Shown piece after piece: positions 7,649 to 13,749 of a stretch of 25,379 bases of DNA (its first letter is position 1; the number at the start of each line of letters is the position of its first letter). The stretch is taken from positions 1-25,379 of the IMG/VR virus record IMGVR_UViG_3300042451_000099; one strand, written 5' to 3'. The notes beneath the pieces are model-generated. The model did not search any database and was not told the origin of the DNA. It was given only the letters and a program-made list of their open reading frames with translations. The translations under genes were made by a program, and so were the position numbers. Origin of the DNA: a virus.

Positions 7649-7657
7649 TTATATTTG
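7628..7657 (+). promoter_or_regulatory. Probable promoter of candidate small RNA
   Basis: TATATTTG at 7650-7657 is a perfect TAnnTTTG -7 box. The -33 position (7628-7630) reads ATG instead of TTG at the ideal 19-base spacing. The -33 half lies inside the end of the exonuclease gene. The promoter at 12307-12336 has the same ATG at -33, preceded by AAG in both. Confidence 0.6.
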
Positions 7658-7659
7658 TA

Positions 7660-7740
7660 CGAAATCTGCTTTTCTATTTGCTGATTTTCATAGTTTTTTA
7701 GTTTAATTGTTAGAAGTGGGGAGAAATCTCCACTTTTTTT
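7660..7740 (+). ncRNA. Candidate small RNA between exonuclease and early operon
   Basis: The interval from the predicted RNA start (about 7660) to the terminator (7740) has no start codon for a sensible ORF. It holds a weak hairpin (AAATC-T-GC at about 7664-7671 against GC-T-GATTT at about 7680-7687, seven pairs with a T-T mismatch). A strong terminator hairpin at 7714-7735 ends it. The complete promoter-spacer-terminator unit of about 80 nt upstream of the early promoter suggests an independent small RNA. I do not recognise the family. An alternative is that it only terminates read-through from the exonuclease gene. Confidence 0.5.
7714..7740 (+). terminator. Intrinsic terminator with GAAA tetraloop
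   Basis: AAGTGGGGA (7714-7722) pairs with TCTCCACTT (7727-7735) over nine pairs, one G-T wobble, closed by a GAAA tetraloop. The T run extends to 7740. This is one of the most stable hairpins in the window. Confidence 0.9.
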
Positions 7741-7805
7741 ATGCTCTGAAACCCGCATAAACATTGGAAAATTAAAAATAATTTAAAAATAATTGTTAAA
7801 AAGTA

Positions 7806-7835
7806 TTGTAGTTATAAACATTATGTGTAGATTTG
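7806..7835 (+). promoter_or_regulatory. Early-operon promoter
   Basis: TTG at 7806-7808, exactly 19 bases, then TAGATTTG at 7828-7835: a full match to the Bacteroidota consensus TTG-N19-TAnnTTTG. RNA should start near 7839, about 20 bases before the ATG at 7859. It follows a strong terminator and opens the long early gene run. This position rules out the upstream in-frame starts at 7793 and 7823 for the first gene. Confidence 0.82.
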
Positions 7836-7858
7836 CTGAAACTTTTAAACTTTATAAT

Positions 7859-8041
7859 ATGAAAACATTACACAACACTTTTAACCCTAACTATGTACCT
7901 ACTACAATTGAGAATGAGTACGTACCAAAAGGTAATCACATTAACGATGCTATCAGAAAGCAATTTTTCACTACGTTTGATGTGCAAAGATTGAACAGAA
8001 TTAGAGAAATTAAGTTAAACAATTTAAACGAGAAACGATGA
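7859..8041 (+). CDS. Hypothetical early protein (60 aa)
   Basis: First gene after the early promoter. I place the start at the ATG at 7859 because the earlier in-frame starts (TTG 7793, ATG 7823) lie upstream of the predicted RNA start. The product is small, basic and polar (PNYVPTTIENEYVPKGNHINDAI split by the start of a helix-rich C-terminal half), with no membrane segment. No family is recognised. First-position early genes in phages are often host-takeover factors, but nothing in the sequence shows that here. Its stop overlaps the next start (ATGA). Confidence 0.65.
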   Translation: MKTLHNTFNPNYVPTTIENEYVPKGNHINDAIRKQFFTTFDVQRLNRIREIKLNNLNEKR

Positions 8042-8253
8042 ACTATAAACTACACAACAAAGCAAGTAATTTGATGCAGATGCACCAAGATATGAAAGCA
8101 AGAATTGACTGGATTAAAGCAGATACAGAATATTACACTCAATTCCCAAATATAATTGCAAAGCACTTAAACAGAATAGACACTTGCAAACGTGGACTTG
8201 AAAGAATTGAACAAGCGTATATCAAAGTATTAACCGAAATTTTAGCAGTATGA
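8038..8253 (+). CDS. Hypothetical helical protein (71 aa)
   Basis: 71-residue basic, fully helical protein (HNKASNLMQMHQDMKARI, then HLNRIDTCKRGLERIEQAY) that could form a helical hairpin or dimer. It is coupled by ATGA overlaps to both neighbours in the early operon. No family or function is recognised. Confidence 0.65.
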   Translation: MNYKLHNKASNLMQMHQDMKARIDWIKADTEYYTQFPNIIAKHLNRIDTCKRGLERIEQAYIKVLTEILAV

Positions 8254-8408
8254 TTGAAGTAGAATGTAAACAATGCGATGGTAAAGGTAGAATAGAAGTA
8301 GAAAAAGATTGCTTAATGCCTTCTTGGAATTGTTGCGGTGGATGTACAGAAATTGTTGAATGTCCAGAATGCGAGGGAAGCGGAGAAGTAGAAGAATACG
8401 AATTTTAA
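8250..8408 (+). CDS. DnaJ-type zinc-finger miniprotein (52 aa)
   Basis: A 52-residue protein with two CxxCxGxG-like motifs, CKQCDGKG (6-13) and CPECEGSG (38-45), around a central CCGGC cluster (28-32). The paired CxxCxGxG units are the zinc-binding design of the DnaJ central domain, here on its own without J or substrate domains. It starts by ATGA overlap at 8250 and ends 11 bases before the next ATG. Stand-alone DnaJ-like knuckles are common among small phage proteins of unknown role. Zinc binding is a confident inference; the biological target is unknown. Confidence 0.75.
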   Translation: MIEVECKQCDGKGRIEVEKDCLMPSWNCCGGCTEIVECPECEGSGEVEEYEF

Positions 8409-8419
8409 AAACAAACAAA

Positions 8420-8623
8420 ATGGAGATAGACAGAATAGTATTAAACGTGATTAAAAAGTTTGAGAAACGTGCAGACGAAGGTTTAAAAAAGTACGGAGTA
8501 ACACTCGAAAGAACCGATTTAAGCACGTTAGATTGGATAAACGAAGCACAACAAGAAGCAATGGATTTCTGTTTGTACTTGGAAAGATTGAGAATAGATA
8601 TTGAAAATTTAAACAAACAATAA
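8420..8623 (+). CDS. Small helical protein resembling phage MazG-like / nucleotide-metabolism proteins (67 aa)
   Basis: 67-residue helical protein. The stretch GLKKYGVTLERTDLSTLDW followed by INEAQQEAMDFCLYLERL resembles a short family found in many phages, sometimes annotated MazG-like or as the N-terminal part of dATP/dGTP diphosphohydrolases. I start it at ATG 8420, which has an A-rich leader. A longer frame from 8360 would be an Arg-rich extension read through the preceding zinc-finger gene and is unlikely. The family resemblance is remembered pattern, not a defined catalytic motif. Its stop is followed after one base by the next ATG. Confidence 0.6.
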   Translation: MEIDRIVLNVIKKFEKRADEGLKKYGVTLERTDLSTLDWINEAQQEAMDFCLYLERLRIDIENLNKQ

Positions 8624-8624
8624 A

Positions 8625-9014
8625 ATGAATTTAATAAAGATTACAGAATTAATAGAAAGATACGAGTTAAACACACCATCTCGCAAACGTGAAAAAGTGT
8701 ACATAAGAAGCGTATTGTATCATTTTCTACGCAGCAACAGAATGACATTAGATAGAATAGGTAAAATGTTTGGTAAAGGACACGCTACAATTTTACACGG
8801 CTTGGAATGTTACGATAGAAATAAAAACTATCCAGACTTCAAAGAGTTAATTGAGTTAGTAGAAAACGAGTTAGAAGTTTCTTGCATTGATATACCAGAC
8901 GAAGACAAATTGCAGTTAACAGAATCAGAATTGGATATATTAGAAGCTAATTCATTGCAGGACTTTTGGCAGATTAAAAATAATTTAATAAAAAAGTTAT
9001 CAATTAAAGAATAA
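8625..9014 (+). CDS. DnaA domain IV-like DNA-binding protein
   Basis: 129-residue protein. Residues 24-65 (VYIRSVLYHFLRSNRMTLDR and on to IGKMFGKGHATILHGLECY) match the helix-turn-helix of bacterial DnaA domain IV, where G-x-H-x-T contacts the DnaA box. Here the usual D-H-S-T is G-H-A-T. No ATPase domain is present, so it cannot act as a full initiator. It may bind an origin, recruit or displace host DnaA, or regulate transcription. The C-terminal half is acidic. Promoter sequence for the next gene overlaps its end. Confidence 0.75.
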   Translation: MNLIKITELIERYELNTPSRKREKVYIRSVLYHFLRSNRMTLDRIGKMFGKGHATILHGLECYDRNKNYPDFKELIELVENELEVSCIDIPDEDKLQLTESELDILEANSLQDFWQIKNNLIKKLSIKE

Positions 9015-9026
9015 TGTTTATATTTG
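8997..9026 (+). promoter_or_regulatory. Probable internal promoter for the recombination module
   Basis: TATATTTG at 9019-9026 is a perfect -7 box. The -33 position 19 bases upstream (8997-8999) reads TTA rather than TTG. RNA would start near 9030, giving a leader of about 28 bases before the ERF gene. The -33 half overlaps the end of the DnaA-like gene. Confidence 0.6.
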
Positions 9027-9057
9027 TATCAGTTATTAACAATTTAAAACTAAAAAA

Positions 9058-9564
9058 ATGAAAAATTTATTTAAAGCATTAGCAGAATTTCAACAAGAAG
9101 TTCCAGTAATTCACAAAGCAACGCAAGGTTATGGTTACACCTTTGCAGATTTGCCAAAAATCTTTAGCGTAATTAACCCACTATTAAAAAAGCACGGATT
9201 AGGTTTCACGCAATTAATCGAAAACGAGAATTTAACTACTATTTTGTTTCACGTAGAAACTGGAGAAACGATTGAATCTAAAATGGCATTACTTAAAGAT
9301 GTAGCACTCAAAGGGATGAATGAGTTCCAGGTGTACGGATCGCAACTTACTTATTTTAGACGTTACGCTTTGAGTTCTATTTTAGGTATCGTTACAGACA
9401 AAGACACGGATGCTGGTGGAGAACAAGTAAAGAAAGTTAAAACAATTACAGATGAACGTTTTAATAAAGCAATTGATGCAATAGGAAAAGGACTTGCTAA
9501 AAAAGAAGATTTATTGCAGTTTGAGTTAACAGAATCACAAAAATTAACATTCGCAACGCTATGA
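9058..9564 (+). CDS. erf: ERF family single-strand annealing protein
   Basis: 168-residue recombinase of the ERF superfamily, which pairs complementary single strands during phage recombination and circularisation. Typical features are an N-terminal LFKALAEFQQEVPVI helix, YGYTFADLPKIFSVINPLL (about residues 25-43), and the conserved GSQLTYFRRYALSSILGI block (about residues 98-115). It has its own probable promoter and overlaps the exonuclease gene by 4 bases (ATGA). The pair forms an annealase-exonuclease recombination unit. Length is near the core size of the family. Confidence 0.9.
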   Translation: MKNLFKALAEFQQEVPVIHKATQGYGYTFADLPKIFSVINPLLKKHGLGFTQLIENENLTTILFHVETGETIESKMALLKDVALKGMNEFQVYGSQLTYFRRYALSSILGIVTDKDTDAGGEQVKKVKTITDERFNKAIDAIGKGLAKKEDLLQFELTESQKLTFATL

Positions 9565-10244
9565 GTTTACTATTTAGATGTTCACAACTCGGCTCTCTGA
9601 TGACTGACGCAAGAAATAAAAGCGAGGTTTTGTCAGCTACTGCAAAGACGCTTATCGAAGATATGTTCAGAGAGAAGGAATTAGGTATCTACAAAGAATT
9701 TAGTTCACGATATACAGACAAAGGAAACCAAAACGAAGATATAGCTATTGAGTTAGCAAGTGAAGTATTGGATTGGAATTGGATTCTAAAGAACGAAGAA
9801 AAGTTTAAAAATGATTATGTTGTAGGTACACCAGATTTGGTTAATGACACTTTACTTGCAGATATTAAATGCTCTTGGAGTGGTGCTACGTTCCCAATGT
9901 TTGACAAAGAACTTAAAAATAAGGCTTACTATTGGCAGCTGCAAGGCTATATGATGCTTACTGGACACAAACAAGCTGAACTTGTATATTGTCTTACAAA
10001 CACACCATTTGATATTGTAGAAAGTGAAGTACGTAAAGAGCATTGGAAGTTGAATCTAATCGAAGAAGATTTGTTAGTGCGTGAAGCAGTGCAAAGTTTA
10101 CACAATTTCGACCACATACCAAACGATTTAAGAGTCAAACGATTTATAGTTGAATACAACGAAGCGGACATTGAAAAATTAAAGCAAAGAATTGAAGTTG
10201 CACGAGAATATTATCAAGAATTATTATTAATTTTAAACAAATAA
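9561..10244 (+). CDS. YqaJ-like (PD-(D/E)XK) recombination exonuclease
   Basis: 227-residue nuclease of the lambda exonuclease/YqaJ superfamily. Core residues seen are E59 in GNQNED, D92 in VVGTPD, and D101-x-K103 in LADIKCSWS, followed by YYWQLQGYMMLTG, which carries the conserved Gln. The DxK form of the last catalytic pair is allowed in this family. Translationally coupled to ERF, it should resect double-strand ends to give the single strands on which ERF acts. The C-terminus is helical and Lys/Glu-rich. Confidence 0.88.
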   Translation: MSLLFRCSQLGSLMTDARNKSEVLSATAKTLIEDMFREKELGIYKEFSSRYTDKGNQNEDIAIELASEVLDWNWILKNEEKFKNDYVVGTPDLVNDTLLADIKCSWSGATFPMFDKELKNKAYYWQLQGYMMLTGHKQAELVYCLTNTPFDIVESEVRKEHWKLNLIEEDLLVREAVQSLHNFDHIPNDLRVKRFIVEYNEADIEKLKQRIEVAREYYQELLLILNK

Positions 10245-10256
10245 AAACAAATAAAT

Positions 10257-11075
10257 ATGTTTAACACAAAACAAGCATCAATGGTGAACAATAGTAGCCA
10301 AATGCAAAAAGGAGAAAAAGTAAACGAGGTTTACAAAACAAGTGATTTATCAATCTTTAAATTAATTGAAGGTAACAGAGTACCAAACTTACAACACATT
10401 AAACGATTATCTGATTCAATTCGTGTAAACGGAATGAAATGTAATCCAATTTTAGTTAATGAACAAATGGAAGTTATTGATGGTCAACATAGATTGATGG
10501 CTTGTAAAAATGCGGATTCATTTGTTTATTATATTATAGTAGATGGTTATTCATTGAATGAAGTACACACACTTAATCTTAATCAAAAAAATTGGACTAA
10601 AAAAGATTTTATGGAAGGCTACGCTAATATGGGTATTGAACCATACATTAAATTAAAAAGTTTTACAGAAAAAAATGATGATTTTTCATTTAATGATTGT
10701 ATTATATTATGCAGTAATATTTCAAGTTCTACCTTTAATGCAAGAGATAAATATAGGGGTCAAAATCCAACATTATCAAAAGTAGAAGTATTTACAGAAG
10801 GAACTTGGATTGGTAAAGATTTTAATATTGCACAAGATTGGGCAAATAAAATTAGAATGATTTCTGCATATTACAATGGATATAATAGAAGCACATTTGT
10901 TGGAACTATTTGCGGTTTATTTTTAAATGAAAAGTTTGATTTTAATGAATTTATGCATAAGTTAAGATTACAACCAACTGCATTAGTTGATTGTGCTAAT
11001 CGTGAACAATACAAAACATTAATTGAAGATATTTATAATTGGAGAAGTAGAGAGAAAATAAGTTTAAAATATTAA
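10257..11075 (+). CDS. ParB-like nuclease-domain protein
   Basis: 272-residue protein with a ParB/Srx fold domain at about residues 28-110: SDSIRVNGMKCNPILVNEQM and then IDGQHRLMACK, where DGQHR takes the place of the ParB nucleotide-binding box. No ParA partner or centromere-like repeat is present, so a role in partition is unlikely. Such stand-alone phage proteins may modify or bind DNA, or act in host takeover. The second half of the gene is visibly more AT-rich than its neighbours and prefers AAT and GAT codons, suggesting later acquisition. It sits in the recombination operon without overlap, 12 bases after the exonuclease. Confidence 0.75.
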   Translation: MFNTKQASMVNNSSQMQKGEKVNEVYKTSDLSIFKLIEGNRVPNLQHIKRLSDSIRVNGMKCNPILVNEQMEVIDGQHRLMACKNADSFVYYIIVDGYSLNEVHTLNLNQKNWTKKDFMEGYANMGIEPYIKLKSFTEKNDDFSFNDCIILCSNISSSTFNARDKYRGQNPTLSKVEVFTEGTWIGKDFNIAQDWANKIRMISAYYNGYNRSTFVGTICGLFLNEKFDFNEFMHKLRLQPTALVDCANREQYKTLIEDIYNWRSREKISLKY

Positions 11076-11098
11076 TAAACAAATAAAAACAAAGTAAA

Positions 11099-11404
11099 AT
11101 GAGTACACTTATTAATGCATCAATTGATGTAACAAAAATCGACAAAAACAAATTGTATAACGGAAAGTATCTGAACTTGACAATTTCAATCAATGATTCA
11201 ACCGACCAATACGGAAACAATGTAGGATTAACAGAATCGCAATCAAAAGAAGAACGTGATTTAAAGACTTCTAAGCGTTATTTAGGCAATGGCAAAGTAG
11301 TTTATACCAATGGAGATGTGAAAGTAGCTGAGAAGCAAGAAAAACCACTTCAAACTGCATCGCAGAAGTTTGCACAACAAGAGAGTGATAGTTTGCCATT
11401 TTGA
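11099..11404 (+). CDS. SSB-like protein with DSLPF C-terminal tip
   Basis: 101-residue protein ending in ESDSLPF, an acidic-hydrophobic tip like the DDxPF tail by which bacterial SSB recruits partner proteins. The body (about residues 1-75) is beta-rich and could be a small OB fold. Residues 76-95 are a Gln/Lys-rich linker. It lies in the recombination-replication operon, as expected for a single-strand DNA binding protein. The RecA-fold ATPase at 13749-14657 ends in the same residues. I infer SSB function; the body shows no diagnostic motif. Confidence 0.6.
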   Translation: MSTLINASIDVTKIDKNKLYNGKYLNLTISINDSTDQYGNNVGLTESQSKEERDLKTSKRYLGNGKVVYTNGDVKVAEKQEKPLQTASQKFAQQESDSLPF

Positions 11405-11454
11405 TTTTATCCTTTTCGGTGGGTGGTTAAACCGATATTTTTAAACTAAAGACT

Positions 11455-11637
11455 ATGGAGCAGTACGTAATTTTATATTGGCTATCAAATGGAAAACCAG
11501 ACCGAATGATAGTAAGTGCAGAAAGCAAAGCAGAAGCATTGAAAGAAGCGGATAAGCATCCAAGCATTATATACTATTGTGATACTATGGACAACTGGAT
11601 TCAGTTCTGCGAAGATAGACGAGGAAACTATAAATAA
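11455..11637 (+). CDS. Hypothetical protein (60 aa)
   Basis: 60-residue protein (YVILYWLSNGKPDRMIVSAE and then KAEALKEADKH) with a beta-alpha pattern. Its first half is strand-like and a short helix follows. It begins 50 bases after the SSB-like gene, preceded by an A-rich leader, and ends 7 bases before the next ATG. No family is recognised. Confidence 0.55.
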   Translation: MEQYVILYWLSNGKPDRMIVSAESKAEALKEADKHPSIIYYCDTMDNWIQFCEDRRGNYK

Positions 11638-11644
11638 AAAAACT

Positions 11645-11848
11645 ATGGAACTAACTATAAAAGGAGATAAAGAACAAATACTTTATTATCTACAAGCAGA
11701 AGATTATAAGATAGCTATTGCAGAATTTGACCAAAAGTTAAGAGCATTAATTAAATATGAATTAGAAGACGCTACTATTCATCAAGAAATTAGAGATTTA
11801 TTACACGAAATATTAAACGATTATAAATTAAAACTTTACGAACTATGA
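11645..11848 (+). CDS. Hypothetical helical protein (67 aa)
   Basis: 67-residue protein starting at ATG 11645 (an upstream frame from 11579 reads through the preceding gene and is unlikely). The stretch IKGDKEQILYYLQAEDY is followed by FDQKLRALIKYE, then an acidic helix. This pattern is familiar from small early proteins of Bacteroidota phages, but I cannot assign a function. It overlaps the next gene by ATGA. Confidence 0.6.
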   Translation: MELTIKGDKEQILYYLQAEDYKIAIAEFDQKLRALIKYELEDATIHQEIRDLLHEILNDYKLKLYEL

Positions 11849-12048
11849 ATCCAAAAGAAAAAGCAATTGAATTAGTAAATAAATATTTACAAGTTTACGA
11901 TGGTAAAGTTAAAGAAGCTAAACAATGTGCATTAATAGCAGTTGATGAAATGTTAGATTTTAGAAATAGGCTTTATATAAATGAAGGTAGTTTAGCACAT
12001 CAATATTTAGTAGAAATTAAAAAAGAAATTATTAAAATAAAAATATGA
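11845..12048 (+). CDS. Small paralogous family protein, copy 1 (67 aa)
   Basis: 67 residues: MNPKEKAIELVNKYLQ, then AKQCALIAVDEML, then a C-terminal VEIKKEIIKIKI helix. Two further members occur at 14668-14886 and 15173-15379. All three share the pattern PKEKA/AKEYA-x-x-L, a short variable loop, AK-x-CAL-x-A, and a final Lys/Glu-rich helix. Such a short helical family is common in Bacteroidota phages without known function. Coupled by ATGA to both neighbours. Confidence 0.6.
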   Translation: MNPKEKAIELVNKYLQVYDGKVKEAKQCALIAVDEMLDFRNRLYINEGSLAHQYLVEIKKEIIKIKI

Positions 12049-12317
12049 ACACTAAACAACGAAAAGACTTAGACTTAACCTTAGCGTTAACTTTACAGAT
12101 GCAGTCAATACTTCATACATTAGACGAACTATCACACGAAGTAATCTACAAACGTGAATTTAAACAACGATGCGAAAACTTTTACACGTGGGTTGAAAAG
12201 ATAGTTGAGAATGTAAGCGAACAACTACCAGAAGATACTGCTCAACGTTGGGTTGACATTGTTAATGAAATTGATAAAATTGTTCAAAAGATTCAATTGT
12301 TTGAAGATGAAAAGTAG
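12045..12317 (+). CDS. Hypothetical helical protein (90 aa)
   Basis: 90-residue all-helical acidic protein (LALTLQMQSILHTLDELSH, and FYTWVEKIVENVSEQL), plausibly a coiled-coil dimer. It is the last gene before the promoter and leader at 12307-12445; the -33 element lies in its final codons. No family is recognised. Confidence 0.6.
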   Translation: MNTKQRKDLDLTLALTLQMQSILHTLDELSHEVIYKREFKQRCENFYTWVEKIVENVSEQLPEDTAQRWVDIVNEIDKIVQKIQLFEDEK

Positions 12318-12336
12318 TTAGTATATTGTATATTTG
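12307..12336 (+). promoter_or_regulatory. Probable promoter of leader RNA
   Basis: TATATTTG at 12329-12336 is a perfect -7 box. At 19-base spacing the -33 triplet (12307-12309) is ATG, a one-base change from TTG, as at 7628. RNA should start near 12340, just before the first hairpin. Confidence 0.65.
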
Positions 12337-12339
12337 CAG

Positions 12340-12431
12340 AGTTGCAGTCTCAAACATAGGCAACAAAAGGAATTTTAATTAACCCTTATAATGAAGTAGC
12401 TTGAGACTCTACGGATTTATAGGGGTTTTTT
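12340..12431 (+). ncRNA. Structured leader RNA with kissing loops and terminator, upstream of replication initiator
   Basis: Hairpin 1: GTTGC (12341-12345) pairs with GCAAC (12360-12364) around a 14-base loop. Hairpin 2: AACCCTTATAA (12381-12391) pairs with TTATAGGGGTT (12417-12427) over 11 pairs. Then comes a symmetric 4x4 internal loop (TGAA 12392-12395 opposite GGAT 12413-12416), then GTAG/CTAC (12396-12399/12409-12412) and a 9-base loop. AGTCTCAA in loop 1 (12346-12353) is the exact complement of TTGAGACT in loop 2 (12401-12408), giving an 8-pair loop-loop contact. A 6-T run ends it. It is 128 bases of gene-free DNA with no ORF except ATG-AAG-TAG at 12391-12399. It is probably a leader that attenuates the following gene, or a free small RNA. 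Confidence 0.65.
12381..12431 (+). terminator. Intrinsic terminator / attenuator before the replication initiator
   Basis: The 11-pair stem of hairpin 2 (one T-G wobble) is followed directly by six T (12426-12431). It lies 15 bases before the start codon of the next gene, so without antitermination the gene would be expressed poorly from the promoter at 12307-12336. Confidence 0.75.
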
Positions 12432-12445
12432 AGTTTATAAATATT

Positions 12446-13090
12446 ATGAGTGGTTGGATAAAATTACACAGACAGATTTTAGAGTGGGAATGGTTTGACG
12501 ATAAGAATACGTTTAGGTTATTTATGTATTTACTTTTAAAAGCTAATCACAAAGAAAGAAATTACAGAGGAAAATTGATTGAAGTTGGTCAAACTTTAAC
12601 TGGTTTGGATTTATTAAGTAAAGAAGTTGGTTTGACAATTCAACAAATAAGAACGTCTTTAACTAAGCTAAAATCAACAAACGAAATAACAATCAAAACA
12701 AGCTCGAAAGGTACTATTATTCAGGTAGTTAACTACAAAAAATATCAGATAGTAACAAACCAAATAACAGATGAGCAACAAACCAATAACAAACAAGTAA
12801 CAACTAACAAGAATGAAAAGAAAGAAAAGAATGAAAATAATACATTTACACCGCCTTCGGCTTTTGATGTTTTAGACTATTGTAAAGAAAGAAAAAACTA
12901 TGTTGATGCTGAAACATTTATTGCATTTTATCAATCAAAAGGTTGGATGGTTGGTAGAAACAAAATGAAAGATTGGAAGGCTTGTGTACGTACTTGGGAA
13001 AAAAGTAGTCTTGGACAAATTAAACAACAAGAACCAATTGAAGATAAATATATGAATCACGTAATGAAACAAATAAACTTAAACAAATGA
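12446..13090 (+). CDS. Replisome organizer / replication initiator protein
   Basis: 214-residue protein. The N-terminal winged-helix domain (1-105) starts SGWIKLHRQILEWEWFDD and includes LIEVGQTLTGLDLLSKEVGL and IQQIRTSLTKLKSTNEI, a pattern of phage replisome organizers (DnaD/gpO-like). A Gln/Asn/Lys-rich linker (110-135) leads to a small C-terminal domain with FIAFYQSKGWMVGRNKM and DWKACVRTWE, like DnaD/DnaB-loader modules. Such proteins bind the phage origin and load the helicase. Origin-like repeats are not evident in the gene by eye. It follows the structured leader and overlaps the methyltransferase start (ATGA). Confidence 0.75.
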   Translation: MSGWIKLHRQILEWEWFDDKNTFRLFMYLLLKANHKERNYRGKLIEVGQTLTGLDLLSKEVGLTIQQIRTSLTKLKSTNEITIKTSSKGTIIQVVNYKKYQIVTNQITDEQQTNNKQVTTNKNEKKEKNENNTFTPPSAFDVLDYCKERKNYVDAETFIAFYQSKGWMVGRNKMKDWKACVRTWEKSSLGQIKQQEPIEDKYMNHVMKQINLNK

Positions 13091-13749
13091 AAGTAACAGA
13101 TAAAATAACAATAACGAATGAAGATAATATGCTTTTGATGGCACGTTATCCAGATAATTATTTTGATTTAGCTATTGTAGACCCTCCTTACGGAATTAAT
13201 GCAGATAAGAAAAATAATGGAGCAAATAGTGATTATCATTTAAAAAATAGTAAAGCAAAAATAAATAATTATAAAACAGGTTGGGATTCTAATATACCTT
13301 CTGATGCTTATTTTAATGAATTAAAAAGAGTTTCTAAAAAACAAATTATATGGGGTGCTAATTTTTTTGGATTAAAAGGTGGATATTTATATTGGCATAA
13401 AAATGTAACTATGCCTACATACAGCACAGGAGAACTTGCTTGGTTAAGTTGGTTAAATAAATTAGATTTTTTAAATTTAACTTGGCACGGAATGTTACAG
13501 CACGATATGAATAATAAAGAAACAAGGATACACCCAACTCAAAAACCCGTTGCACTTTATAAATGGATTTTAGATAAGTACGCAAAAGAAAACGATAAAA
13601 TACTTGATACGCATTTAGGTTCAGGAAGTATTGCAATAGCTTGTCACGATTACGGATTTGAACTTACTGCTTGCGAGTTGGATAAAGAGTATTACGATAA
13701 AGCAATACAACGAATTAAAAACCATACTAACCAACAAAAACTATTTTAA
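13087..13749 (+). CDS. DNA methyltransferase (N6-adenine or N4-cytosine, beta class)
   Basis: 220-residue enzyme. Catalytic motif IV is DPPYG (32-36) and the AdoMet motif I is DTHLGSGSIA (174-183), the order IV then I that marks the beta class. HPTQKP (149-154) is the conserved element before motif I. It transfers a methyl group to an exocyclic amino group of A or C. DPPY is more common in adenine enzymes. No restriction nuclease is next to it, so it is probably an orphan that protects phage DNA or marks the origin. Codon use is more AT-rich than its neighbours (AAT, GAT, TTA), suggesting recent gain. Confidence 0.88.
   Translation: MKVTDKITITNEDNMLLMARYPDNYFDLAIVDPPYGINADKKNNGANSDYHLKNSKAKINNYKTGWDSNIPSDAYFNELKRVSKKQIIWGANFFGLKGGYLYWHKNVTMPTYSTGELAWLSWLNKLDFLNLTWHGMLQHDMNNKETRIHPTQKPVALYKWILDKYAKENDKILDTHLGSGSIAIACHDYGFELTACELDKEYYDKAIQRIKNHTNQQKLF

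Noticed and set aside
7793-7858. Longer version of the first early gene (TTG 7793 or ATG 7823)
   Set aside because: These starts precede the RNA start predicted from the perfect promoter at 7806-7835.
8360-8419. Upstream start extending the gene at 8420 by an Arg-rich segment
   Set aside because: The extension is a different-frame reading of the zinc-finger gene (8250-8408); the ATG at 8420 has the usual A-rich leader and gives the conserved length.
10257-11075. ParB-like gene as part of a partition system
   Set aside because: No ParA gene and no cluster of centromere-like repeats nearby.
11413-11432. Hairpin TCGGT...ACCGA after the SSB-like gene as a terminator
   Set aside because: Only five pairs with a 10-base loop and no immediate T run; too weak.
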